DNA of 14,264 nucleotides from Verrucomicrobiota bacterium (GTDB lineage: Bacteria > Verrucomicrobiota > Kiritimatiellia > B70-G9): NCBI GenBank assembly GCA_003641465.1, contig QNAJ01000012.1:1-14264 (forward strand), in the 5' to 3' direction. Shown piece by piece: positions 1-6,672 of this stretch. Position numbers and translations under genes: made by a program. A model generated the notes under the pieces. The model saw only the letters and a list, made by a program, of their open reading frames with translations. It was not told the DNA's origin and searched no databases. The first letter of the stretch is position 1. Every line of letters starts with the position of its first letter.

Positions 1-894
1 CGAAACCAGCAAGGCCGCCGCCGCCAGGATGGAATACAGTGCAGGCACCTCAGCCTCTTCCGCGGGCGGCTTCCGCCCGAGTATCCGGTCGGTGGGCCGG
101 GCGGCTGTGATTGCAGCCGCCACGGGTGCGGTTCCCGGCCGTTTGATTTTGATTGACTTTTTCCGCGTAGCGGTCGGCTTGGCGACTGCTTCGCGCGGCA
201 TATCAATCCGGGAGGTTTTAGCCTTGATCTCTTCGGTGGGAGGGCGTTCCGCCTGAGGTTTGCGCACCACCGCGGTGGGCGGAACTGCCGCAGGCTTCTT
301 TACCTTGATTGTGCGGGGTACGGTCCCCGTAGCCGGTGGAGCACCCGGAACAGGAAGTTCAACGGTCCGCTTCTTGAAGATATCTTCCTCCTCCTGCGGA
401 GTAAGAACCTCCTCCATATCCACGCGGGCGGTCTTGGCTTTCTCCGTAGCCTCGGGTTGCGGCCTGACAACTTTCTGTGTATCTCCCTTGGGCCGTTCCT
501 CCTCCAACTCCACCCGCACCGTTGACTTTTTGCTGGCCTCCACCACGTCCGGCGCAATTTCCTGTAATTCCTGGGTTTCCTTCTTCTCGGATGAGACCTT
601 TTCCGGCGCCGCTTCATCAGCAGGCTCGATGCGCACCGTGCTCTTCTTCAGTACCTGCTCGAGCTCGGCGGGTGGGGCCTCATACGCGGTCGGCGCCTCC
701 GGGAGAGTTTCCTTTTTCAGACTCTCCTCGTCCGGAAGCGGTACGCGGGTAGTCTTCCGTTTTGTCTCCGTGGTCTCGCCTTTCTTCGGCGCCGCTGCGG
801 CAGGGCGGGGAATCTTTATCCGCGGTGGGCCCTCGGGCGTCCCGCCGCCGGCTTCCTGATCGGAGTCGTTGGTTGGTTGAGTAGTATCGTTCAT
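1..894 (-). CDS. Motif-repeat low-complexity protein, probable membrane-anchored (3' end cut by window)
   Basis: I do not recognise a named family. The frame is open without a stop from ATG at 894 to base 1, giving 298 residues with the C-terminus off the left edge. An ATG at 900 is also in frame, but a GGGA lies at better Shine-Dalgarno distance from 894. The protein is dominated by Pro, Ala, Glu, Lys and Thr, so it is probably disordered. It carries about eight copies of a short basic motif (K-K-S-T-V-R-I/V type) at residues 46-54, 83-91, 122-130, 153-161, 174-182, 193-201, 225-233 and 245-253. From about residue 286 (LYSILAAAALLVS) a hydrophobic stretch begins, which looks like the start of a transmembrane helix. 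This suggests a long cytoplasmic N-terminal tail followed by a membrane anchor. No catalytic motif is visible. It is transcribed divergently from the lipoprotein gene at 987. The frame is convincing because the motif is kept with varied codons; the function is unknown. Confidence 0.75.
   Translation of the reverse strand, partial: MNDTTQPTNDSDQEAGGGTPEGPPRIKIPRPAAAAPKKGETTETKRKTTRVPLPDEESLKKETLPEAPTAYEAPPAELEQVLKKSTVRIEPADEAAPEKVSSEKKETQELQEIAPDVVEASKKSTVRVELEEERPKGDTQKVVRPQPEATEKAKTARVDMEEVLTPQEEEDIFKKRTVELPVPGAPPATGTVPRTIKVKKPAAVPPTAVVRKPQAERPPTEEIKAKTSRIDMPREAVAKPTATRKKSIKIKRPGTAPVAAAITAARPTDRILGRKPPAEEAEVPALYSILAAAALLVS
136..759 (-). repeat. Degenerate 9-residue basic peptide repeat, about 8 copies
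   Basis: Within the left-edge gene a pattern close to [KR]-K/A-[ST]-x-[RK]-[VI]-x-[LMP] recurs every 20 to 40 residues. Examples are RKTTRVPLP, KKSTVRIEP, KKSTVRVEL, AKTARVDME, KKRTVELPV, PRTIKVKKP, AKTSRIDMP and KKSIKIKRP. Codons differ between copies, so this is a peptide-level repeat and not a recent DNA duplication. A ninth copy (KKATVRVQL) lies in a different gene at 6137-6163. Confidence 0.7.
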
Positions 895-933
895 CTGCAT
901 TTTCCCGTGAACTGCAGAGCTCGAACCCATATA

Positions 934-963
934 AATATAGGGGCGAATCATGCGGGGGGTCAA
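934..963 (-). promoter_or_regulatory. Putative sigma70-like promoter for the motif-repeat gene
   Basis: Reading the minus strand there is TTGACC (958-963), an 18-base spacer and TATATT (934-939), about 40 bases before the ATG at 894. This is the only A/T-rich patch in the divergent intergenic region. On the plus strand the same patch offers TATAAA at 930-935, but no good -35 element, for the lipoprotein gene. Confidence 0.45.
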
Positions 964-986
964 AGGAAAAAGCGGAGTTCTGCCCG

Positions 987-1547
987 GTGAGCGATAAGGG
1001 CCGGATATGCCGGAGGGAAGGATACGCGGGCCGCTGCAGTCTCGTTCGCGGTGTGACGGCCGCGGGCCTCCTGCTGGCTGCCGCTTGCGGTCCTCTATCG
1101 GAGCAGGAACGCGAATACTTCCGCCGGCAGCAGGCCGACCGGCGGCAACACGAGATACTGGAGGGCTTGAAGAGAAATGAGATGCTGGAAGAACAAGCCC
1201 TCTTGCTGGTCAAACAGGCCCCTGCGCCCGCGGGTGAAGGCACTACGGCGGAGTGGGTCAAGACCCTGGAGGAACGGGAAAAGGGGCGCATTCGCTTTGC
1301 CCGATGGGATATAATCCGGCAACCGGAGAACAAGGCCATCGTACGCTACCGGTACACTGTCACCGGGCCCAACCTGACTGTGACCAAGAAAGCGGTGGAA
1401 TGGACGGTAGATGTGGGCTTGAGACAGGTCAGTGAAGCGCGCTTCCTGCCGGACGCAGGCGCTGTGGAAACATCATCCGGTATGCGGCCGCGGGAACGTC
1501 GAGCACATCGCCGTCGTGCCAGGTGGGGCGAAGAATCGCTCAAATAG
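987..1547 (+). CDS. Small putative lipoprotein of unknown function
   Basis: This is a 186-residue protein that I do not recognise. GTG at 987 is chosen because GGAG at 974-977 sits nine bases upstream. Arginines near the N-terminus are followed by a hydrophobic run and Cys34 (GLLLAAACG), a plausible type II signal peptide with lipobox and a lipid-modified cysteine. It would therefore be a membrane-anchored periplasmic protein. Residues about 38-75 are highly charged and probably helical (EQEREYFRRQQAD and onward). Residues about 105-150 read like a small beta-rich domain (VRYRYTVTGPNLTV, VEWTVDVGLRQVSEARF). The last 20 residues are unusually arginine-rich, which could be real or could mark a frameshift near 1480. 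The EamA-type transporter gene starts 22 bases after the stop, so the two may be co-transcribed. Confidence 0.65.
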   Translation: MSDKGRICRREGYAGRCSLVRGVTAAGLLLAAACGPLSEQEREYFRRQQADRRQHEILEGLKRNEMLEEQALLLVKQAPAPAGEGTTAEWVKTLEEREKGRIRFARWDIIRQPENKAIVRYRYTVTGPNLTVTKKAVEWTVDVGLRQVSEARFLPDAGAVETSSGMRPRERRAHRRRARWGEESLK

Positions 1548-1569
1548 CGGTGACACGCGCAGGCTGTCC

Positions 1570-2499
1570 ATGCACACATCCGCCACGCATCGTAGAGCAG
1601 ATATTGCGGGTATCGTGTCCCTTCTGGTGACCGTTCTCTTTTTTGCGAGCATTCCGGTTTTTCTGAAATTTCTGGCACTGCGCCTGGACGGCTGGACCGT
1701 CAACGGCGTCCGGTATTCAATCGCCGCCCTTTTCTGGGCTCCGTGGGTTCTGAGAGGCGGGAGGGGGCGGCTGCAGATGTTGTTTGCCAGCGCTCTGCCG
1801 GCCGCGCTGGTGAACATGTGCGGCCAGACCTGCTGGGCGCTTTCCGCATATCACAATGACGCCGGCGTAATGGGTTTCATGGCTCGGCTGTCTTTCGCTT
1901 TTACGGTACTTTTCAGTTACCTTCTGCTTCCCGGTGAACGCTCGCTGCTGCGGAGTCGGCCGTTCTGGCTCAGTGTGGCGGTGATTGCGGCAGGCATGCT
2001 TGTGTTCTACCGGGCGGGGGCTTCACTGGGCAGGACGTCTCGCTTGGGCATGGCGCTCCTCCTGGCGACCGCGGTATGCTGGGGCATGTACAGTGTGCTG
2101 GTACGACAACGTATGTCGGCCTATCCCCCATGGCTGAGTTTTGGGGCCGTAAGTCTCATCACCGCGCCGGGTCTGCTGGTAATGCTTTTCCTGTTTGGAG
2201 ACTGGCGGGCCCTGACGGTCATACCGTGGTCAGATTGGATGCTCCTGGTCAGTGCGGCTTTAGTGGGCATTACTTTTGGCCACGCATTGCTCTACCGCGC
2301 AATCCGCGGACTGGGTGCGGTGGCCGCTGAAGGAGGCCTGCTGGCCATGCCGTTCGCCACCGCAGCGATGGCTGCGCTGGCGCTTCACGAGCGGTTGAGT
2401 CCCGGACAGTGGACCGGGGGCATAATTGTGCTCGCCGGCTGTGCTTTGCTGTTGCGCACGCGGGTCGCGGTCAGCCTGCAGGACGAGGGGCAGTCGTGA
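1570..2499 (+). CDS. EamA/DMT-superfamily transporter
   Basis: This 309-residue polytopic inner-membrane protein is very hydrophobic throughout, with about ten predicted transmembrane helices in the two five-helix halves typical of EamA (drug/metabolite transporter) proteins. The first helix covers roughly residues 14-35. Family signatures include the helix pair around NGVRYSIAALFWAPWVL and, in the second half, GITFGHALLYRAIRGLGAV and the closing GGIIVLAGCALLL. Family members export small metabolites or amino acids; the substrate here cannot be read from the sequence. The frame is open back to 1432, but that would overlap the lipoprotein gene and add a non-hydrophobic leader. ATG at 1570, with AGG six bases upstream, gives the normal family length of about 300. 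The gene converges on the glycosyltransferase gene, with 25 bases between stops. Confidence 0.85.
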   Translation: MHTSATHRRADIAGIVSLLVTVLFFASIPVFLKFLALRLDGWTVNGVRYSIAALFWAPWVLRGGRGRLQMLFASALPAALVNMCGQTCWALSAYHNDAGVMGFMARLSFAFTVLFSYLLLPGERSLLRSRPFWLSVAVIAAGMLVFYRAGASLGRTSRLGMALLLATAVCWGMYSVLVRQRMSAYPPWLSFGAVSLITAPGLLVMLFLFGDWRALTVIPWSDWMLLVSAALVGITFGHALLYRAIRGLGAVAAEGGLLAMPFATAAMAALALHERLSPGQWTGGIIVLAGCALLLRTRVAVSLQDEGQS

Positions 2500-2524
2500 A
2501 AGTGTAGGCCGTCCGCCTGCTTTC
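2498..2524. terminator. Weak bidirectional terminator-like hairpin between convergent genes
   Basis: The 25 bases between the convergent stop codons contain AGGC/GCCT (2506-2509 with 2515-2518, five-base loop), flanked by GAAAG (2498-2502) and CTTTC (2520-2524), which can pair beyond a small asymmetric bulge. The symmetry and position suit a shared terminator. The stem is short and there is no long T-run. Confidence 0.3.
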
Positions 2525-3595
2525 TCAATCGAATGCTTGCAGCAGTTGCCGCAGACGCCGCGCTTCACGTGCAGGATCATATTGCGCCATGCGCTGATCC
2601 TGACGGCGGAGAACCGCCTCGCGCAGGGTGGCGTCGCGAACTATACGTTCCAGAGTCTCCGCGAGAAGGGGGAAGTCTTTCTCGGAAAACAATATGCCCG
2701 CACCCCCCATGGTTTCCGGCACAGCCCCCGCGGCGTAGGCCATCACGGGAAGCCGATGGTACATGGCCTCCAGTATCGGGACACAGAATCCTTCGTGTTC
2801 GCTCATGCTCACGAAAACCTTGGAGCTGCGATAGATGGCGTTCAGCTCAGCCTGTGGCCGGCTGCCGGCAAATTCCACGGCATCATCCACCCCCAATTTC
2901 CTGGCCAGCGCCACCAGCAGGCAGTAATACTTTTCCATGCCTGCGTAAGAGCCCACCAGCACGAGGCGGGCGTTACCGTCACAATACCGGCGGTAATGCG
3001 CCAGAAGCAGGATCAGGTGCTCCAGACGCTTGTTCGGTGCACAACGCCCCACAAAAAGGATCGAAGCGCCGGATCGGCGTCGGGCCCGGATTCGGGAAGC
3101 GGCCCGCGGTTTCAAACGCTCCAGATCCAGCAGGATGGGCATCACCTGCACCTCGCGGTAGCCATGCTGCTCCAGTTCCGCGGCGTTGTAGCGGCTGTCG
3201 GCCAGGACGAGCCGGGCAGTTCCGGCGAGGCGGGCCATCTGTTCGCGTCCGCGCCTGAGCCGGGCCGCCAGACCGGGATTGACCGCCTCCAAGAACTCCG
3301 GCGGTGTAATGTTGTGATAGAGAATGACCTTGTGACACGGCAGCTCCGCAAACAGATCATTGATGTCGGAGCCGATGGAAAGATGCAGAAACGCGATATC
3401 CTCCGTGCCGCAGCGTTGCTGCAATTCAGCGGGCGCGATGATTTCCCCTCGCAGCTCGGGATGGGTACAGGAAGGATCGCAGCAGATAGCGGCCTTCCAT
3501 CCCCAGCTGCGGAAGAGGCTGCGAAGCAGCAGGGCTTCGTTACTGATAGCGTCCCGGCGGCTGAAGCCGGCCAGCAGTTGGTACACCGCTCTCAT
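2525..3595 (-). CDS. GT4-type glycosyltransferase (GT-B fold)
   Basis: This 356-residue protein fits the glycosyltransferase family 4 group: retaining enzymes that transfer a sugar from a nucleotide-sugar donor, commonly in LPS, O-antigen or exopolysaccharide assembly. The C-terminal nucleotide-sugar-binding domain starts at about residue 178 with SILFVGRCAPNKRLEHLI, followed by ARLVLVGSYAGMEKYY. The E-x7-E signature is present as Glu268 and Glu276 (EGFCVPILEAM), then GGAGILF near residue 305. The N-terminal acceptor domain (residues 1-170) is less conserved, as usual. ATG at 3595 has an AAAGGT Shine-Dalgarno that overlaps the stop region of the upstream glycosyltransferase gene, seven bases away, implying translational coupling. 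The acceptor and sugar cannot be deduced. The neighbours suggest it adds successive sugars together with the other enzyme. Confidence 0.88.
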   Translation of the reverse strand: MRAVYQLLAGFSRRDAISNEALLLRSLFRSWGWKAAICCDPSCTHPELRGEIIAPAELQQRCGTEDIAFLHLSIGSDINDLFAELPCHKVILYHNITPPEFLEAVNPGLAARLRRGREQMARLAGTARLVLADSRYNAAELEQHGYREVQVMPILLDLERLKPRAASRIRARRRSGASILFVGRCAPNKRLEHLILLLAHYRRYCDGNARLVLVGSYAGMEKYYCLLVALARKLGVDDAVEFAGSRPQAELNAIYRSSKVFVSMSEHEGFCVPILEAMYHRLPVMAYAAGAVPETMGGAGILFSEKDFPLLAETLERIVRDATLREAVLRRQDQRMAQYDPAREARRLRQLLQAFD

Positions 3596-3601
3596 ACACC
3601 T

Positions 3602-4837
3602 TTACACTTGCTCATCTCCCGCACGGCGCGGCAGGGCGGCCGGCGGCAGGCGTGAGAACGCTTCCAGAGCTGCCATCAGACGTTTTTCCACCTGGGGCCA
3701 ACTGTATTCGCGAAGCACGTATTGCCGACCCTGTCGTGCCATCCGCCGTCGCAATTCCTCTTGCTGCATCAGATACAGGAATTCTTCTTCAAATTCAGGG
3801 TAGTTACCGAACCACAACCCTCCGCCTGAACGCTGACAGTGGTCCCTCAAGACCTCGCTGCGGGCGTTTACCAGTACCGGGGTCAGGGCGAGCCATGATT
3901 CCAGCACGACGATACCCAGGCTTTCCAGGGAGGACGGATGGCAGAAAAGCAGGGCTCCGGCCATGGCGTCGTATTTCTCCTGTTCCGGCAGGACGCCCAG
4001 GTCGTGGATCCATTTTCGATCGGCAACGGACAGGGGGACTTCGCCGCTGCCGGTCAGCACCAGGTGTACAGGAGCGCGGTGCCGCTTACGCAGGGCCTTC
4101 ATGTACTCAATCAGCAGTGGCGTACCCTTCAACGGCTCCCTTCGGCCGGAGTAGATAACATAGGGTGACCACAGACCGTGTCGGCGCCGGAAACGATCGC
4201 CATCGGAATCAAAGGGCTCCAGCCCCATCCCGACCACAGCGCATCGTTCCGGATTGGTTCCGTAAAGGCGCTGGGCGAGCTTCATTTCGGGCACGCTGTT
4301 GAAAAGAAACCCGCGGCAACTCTTGAACATGCGTCGCACTGGTCCGAGACGCGCAAAAGGTTCATCGTGAAGGCAGGGGACCACGACTGCTTTTTCGGGA
4401 TGTGCCTGCGCCACCGCCATGCTGAGCCCGAAGAGATAGGGCCCCGCAATGATGAAATCCAGATCCGCCGCGCGGGTGGAAAGGTGTCTGTAGAGAGCCG
4501 TGCTGTGAACATTGTTTCGATACCAGCTGATTTCCTCTGATGGTTCCAAGGTTCCCTGCCGACCGACTTTTTCCTGCAGACGGATGAAAGCCTCGGCATC
4601 GCGGGACGCGTCAACCGGAAAGAATTGGACACGCAGGCTGCCGTGGGATTCGGCCCCCGGACGCCGTTCGTTCTTCCAGGTGCGATGGTCCACCGCGCAG
4701 GTGGTCAGGAAGCTGACCTCATGGCCGCGGGCCGCCATTCTTTCCGCCAGCCGTCGCAGAAGCGTTTCTGCTCCGCCTACCGCGCGATCGTCGGCGAAGC
4801 GCGGGGCAACGAACGCCAGTTTCCAAGTAGATCTCAT
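3602..4837 (-). CDS. GT4-type glycosyltransferase (GT-B fold)
   Basis: This 411-residue GT4-family protein opens with the characteristic first strand and glycine loop, KLAFVAPRFADDRAVGGAE (residues 6-24), continuing into a helix with the usual AERMAARGHEV. The C-terminal Rossmann domain has YVIYSGRREPLKG (about 226-238), a LVLTGSG strand, and the E-x7-E motif Glu305/Glu313 (ESLGIVVLE). ATG at 4837 is chosen because it places the first beta strand at the normal distance from the N-terminus. A GTG at 4867 is in frame and would add ten residues, and neither start has a well-spaced Shine-Dalgarno. The gene sits 58 bases after the small coiled-coil protein and 6 bases before the next glycosyltransferase, so it is the middle gene of a three-gene operon. 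Its likely role is in surface polysaccharide or lipopolysaccharide synthesis, with unknown donor and acceptor. Confidence 0.88.
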   Translation of the reverse strand: MRSTWKLAFVAPRFADDRAVGGAETLLRRLAERMAARGHEVSFLTTCAVDHRTWKNERRPGAESHGSLRVQFFPVDASRDAEAFIRLQEKVGRQGTLEPSEEISWYRNNVHSTALYRHLSTRAADLDFIIAGPYLFGLSMAVAQAHPEKAVVVPCLHDEPFARLGPVRRMFKSCRGFLFNSVPEMKLAQRLYGTNPERCAVVGMGLEPFDSDGDRFRRRHGLWSPYVIYSGRREPLKGTPLLIEYMKALRKRHRAPVHLVLTGSGEVPLSVADRKWIHDLGVLPEQEKYDAMAGALLFCHPSSLESLGIVVLESWLALTPVLVNARSEVLRDHCQRSGGGLWFGNYPEFEEEFLYLMQQEELRRRMARQGRQYVLREYSWPQVEKRLMAALEAFSRLPPAALPRRAGDEQV

Positions 4838-4895
4838 ACCTTCGGGGACAAGGCTGCCACAGCCCACAGGTAGCGGCTGATTCCGGCGCCTGCCG

Positions 4896-5354
4896 TCATC
4901 GGCCGGATTCGTCCATTCTGTTACTCAAGTCAGCGATGCGTTTTTCCAGTTCCGCGATTTTCTGCTCATGATTCCGGAAGACCGCCTCCACACCGGTCGC
5001 CAGCAGCGAATTGACCTGGTTCTGCTGGCTCCACATCCGGAATGTGTAGAACCTGAGCAGCTTCCAGATCAGTCGCTTCAGCGGCACCAGCAGAGGAGCC
5101 AGCAGCGGGCGGCGTTCCTCAATCGGGAAATCACCGATGTCCACCAGGCAGGCTCCCCGCAGCGCATCCAGATACAGATCCATGAATTCACTCCCGGCGT
5201 CCAGGCCACCCAGATTGAGACGCTCCGCCTGTGCCACTGCAGGGTCGGCATAGGCCCCGGCGGCGCGTTTCTGGCGGACGCGTTCCCGGATTTCTTCCAC
5301 TATCCGCGCGGCGTCCACTCCGTCGGCACCGATCTGAATGCTGTGATCGTTCAT
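4896..5354 (-). CDS. Small protein with amphipathic segment and C-terminal coiled coil, glycosyltransferase-associated
   Basis: This 152-residue protein has no enzymatic motif. The N-terminal part has a helical stretch (ARIVEEIRERVRQKRAAG). The middle has PLLAPLLVPLKRLIWKLLRF (about residues 85-104), a basic, hydrophobic segment that could lie on or enter the membrane. It is followed by FRMWSQQNQVNSLLATGVEAVF and a heptad-like coiled coil at about 129-149 (EQKIAELEKRIADLSNRM). From memory of such clusters, a similar block (LKRL.. basic helix, then a Gln/Asn-rich Q-x2-F/V-N helix and coiled coil) occurs at the N-terminus of glycosyltransferases and methyltransferases in polysaccharide loci. 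Here it seems to stand alone as the first gene of the operon. ATG at 5354 is preferred over GTG at 5360 because GGTGG precedes it closely. A scaffold or membrane-recruitment role for the two glycosyltransferases is inference. Confidence 0.7.
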   Translation of the reverse strand: MNDHSIQIGADGVDAARIVEEIRERVRQKRAAGAYADPAVAQAERLNLGGLDAGSEFMDLYLDALRGACLVDIGDFPIEERRPLLAPLLVPLKRLIWKLLRFYTFRMWSQQNQVNSLLATGVEAVFRNHEQKIAELEKRIADLSNRMDESGR

Positions 5355-5480
5355 GACCACCGGGATAATAGACGGTTCGCTTTCGTGAGTCGAGCTTCCT
5401 CGCCCTGTATGTGCTGACTGCGCCCGTCAGCGCTGCATGCGATGCCGCAGGATGGCGCACTTTTTATCCCAATTTGCGGC

Positions 5481-5509
5481 TTGTACACCTGGGACAACGC
5501 CGCTATTGT
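5481..5509 (+). promoter_or_regulatory. Possible promoter upstream of the zinc-ribbon gene
   Basis: TTGTAC (5481-5486), a 17-base spacer and TATTGT (5504-5509) lie 40 bases before the ATG at 5549, in the 194-base divergent gap 5355-5548. Both hexamers are imperfect. I see no other structure in this gap. Confidence 0.3.
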
Positions 5510-5548
5510 TTTTAGAGGAACGGTTCCAGAGCGGCAGGGCGGCTGACT

Positions 5549-6178
5549 ATGACGGTGGTTATCCTTACAATTCACGAGGAGATGGGCGAAGCATTATTGG
5601 CGGATCTCTGCCAGGGGAAAGCGTCCGGACTTTCCGGTGAAACCGAAGTCGAAGGAACCCCGATCAAGCTGGCGGTGCTCGCCGGAGATCCGCGGCTGAA
5701 CCCGGACTGGGACAGCCGTGTGGAATCGGCCGACGGGCTGGTGCTGCTGGTAAGGTTCCTCGACGTGATAAGCGTGGACAAGATCCGTGCGATTTACCGC
5801 CGACTTCCCAGCGAAAAGGCCGTGCCGCTGGCCGTCTTCATCCTGCGCGAGGAGGGCGAAATAGATTTCAAAATCAGTTGTCCGGCCTGCGGACAGAAAT
5901 TGTGGGTGAGGGACACTGACGTAAACAAGCGGGGCCGCTGCCCCAACTGCAAGAAGGCATTCCGCCTCCCGTCGCAGTCCCAGCATCTCAAGACGCAGCT
6001 GATGCTGCCGGACAGTATACCGATTTTCACAGTGGTGCGGGGAAACGCGGCGACTTCGCGCGGGGCTCTTGCGAACCTGGCTGCCCGGGCCGCCGGTAAG
6101 ATCGCGGTGGGGGCGCAGCCGGATGCCGAGACCCTGAAAAAGGCTACCGTGCGGGTACAGCTCCAGAATGAGTCGTAA
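5549..6178 (+). CDS. Zinc-ribbon protein on a P-loop-less GTPase-like scaffold
   Basis: This is a 209-residue soluble protein of unrecognised family. A four-cysteine zinc ribbon lies at Cys111, Cys114, Cys131 and Cys134 (CPACGQKLWV, then CPNCKKAFRL), of the kind found in short zinc_ribbon/MJ0042-like domains. Around it, the order of strands resembles a small Ras-like GTPase: MTVVILTIHE at the start, KLAVLAGDP (40-48), ADGLVLLVRFLDV (61-73), VPLAVFILREEG (92-103) and, after the ribbon, IPIFTVVRGNAATSRGALANLAARA (157-181). There is no Walker A loop and no NKxD, so nucleotide binding is unlikely. The ribbon occupies the place where NKxD would lie. The last residues carry KKATVRVQL (197-205), the motif repeated in the left-edge protein. 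ATG at 5549 has a GGGCGG a few bases upstream. tsaE begins 47 bases downstream on the same strand. The fold assignment is inference. Confidence 0.8.
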   Translation: MTVVILTIHEEMGEALLADLCQGKASGLSGETEVEGTPIKLAVLAGDPRLNPDWDSRVESADGLVLLVRFLDVISVDKIRAIYRRLPSEKAVPLAVFILREEGEIDFKISCPACGQKLWVRDTDVNKRGRCPNCKKAFRLPSQSQHLKTQLMLPDSIPIFTVVRGNAATSRGALANLAARAAGKIAVGAQPDAETLKKATVRVQLQNES

Positions 6179-6225
6179 GCACGCTTCCCCGGAATGGGAT
6201 CTGTTACCTTTCTCCCTATGCCCCC

Positions 6226-6669
6226 ATGAAGACTCGTATAGTCAGGTCTGGATCACCGGCGGAAACCCGGGCGATAGCCCGCCGGCTGGCGCAGCGCCTG
6301 GACGCCGGAGCGGTGGTTGCGCTGTTCGGACCGCTGGGAGCGGGGAAGACGGAGTTCGTCAGGGGAGCTGCCTTGGGACTGGGCGTCAGTGACGTGGTGA
6401 GAAGTCCGGGCTATACGCTGATCAACGAGTATCGTGGCCGGGTGCCGGTGTTCCATGTGGACTTCTATCGCATCCGGTCAGAAAGCCAGATGGCCACTTT
6501 GGGCCTGGAAGAGTATCTGGAGCGCGGGGGAGTGCTCTTTATTGAATGGGCCGAACGTGGGGAGGGCATCCTTCCGGAATCAGCCATCCGCGTCCGTTTC
6601 TCCCCCGGAGAGCGCGAGAACGAGCGGATCATCGAAATCGCGCCCGATCCGTGGGCCGAAGGGGAATAG
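6226..6669 (+). CDS. tsaE: tRNA t6A37 biosynthesis ATPase TsaE
   Basis: TsaE (YjeE) is the ATPase partner of TsaB and TsaD in making N6-threonylcarbamoyladenosine at position 37 of ANN-decoding tRNAs. It acts in the cytoplasm. At 147 residues the length is normal. The Walker A loop is GPLGAGKT (35-42). It is followed by the family blocks SPGYTLINEY (60-69), HVDFYRI (77-83), GLEEYL (93-98) and FIEWAER (105-111), the last holding the conserved Glu-Trp-Ala/Pro. The usual SPT-[FY]-T reads SPGYT here. ATG at 6226 is the only start in frame between 6175 and the Walker loop. It lacks an obvious Shine-Dalgarno sequence, so translation may depend on coupling or on a leaderless transcript. tsaB follows after three bases, which strongly supports the call. 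Confidence 0.95.
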   Translation: MKTRIVRSGSPAETRAIARRLAQRLDAGAVVALFGPLGAGKTEFVRGAALGLGVSDVVRSPGYTLINEYRGRVPVFHVDFYRIRSESQMATLGLEEYLERGGVLFIEWAERGEGILPESAIRVRFSPGERENERIIEIAPDPWAEGE

Positions 6670-6672
6670 AGC

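Noticed and set aside
260..859. 199-residue plus-strand open frame
   Set aside because: It is antisense to the motif-repeat gene, whose minus-strand frame runs unbroken to the window edge with a conserved peptide motif. The plus-strand product is Ser-rich noise typical of the complement of a GC-rich gene.
1432..1569. 46-residue N-terminal extension of the EamA transporter
   Set aside because: It overlaps the lipoprotein gene, is hydrophilic and would exceed the family length. ATG at 1570 fits.
2426..3655. 409-residue plus-strand open frame
   Set aside because: It lies opposite the GT4 glycosyltransferase gene, overlaps the transporter gene end and shows no domain. The minus-strand protein has clear GT4 signatures.
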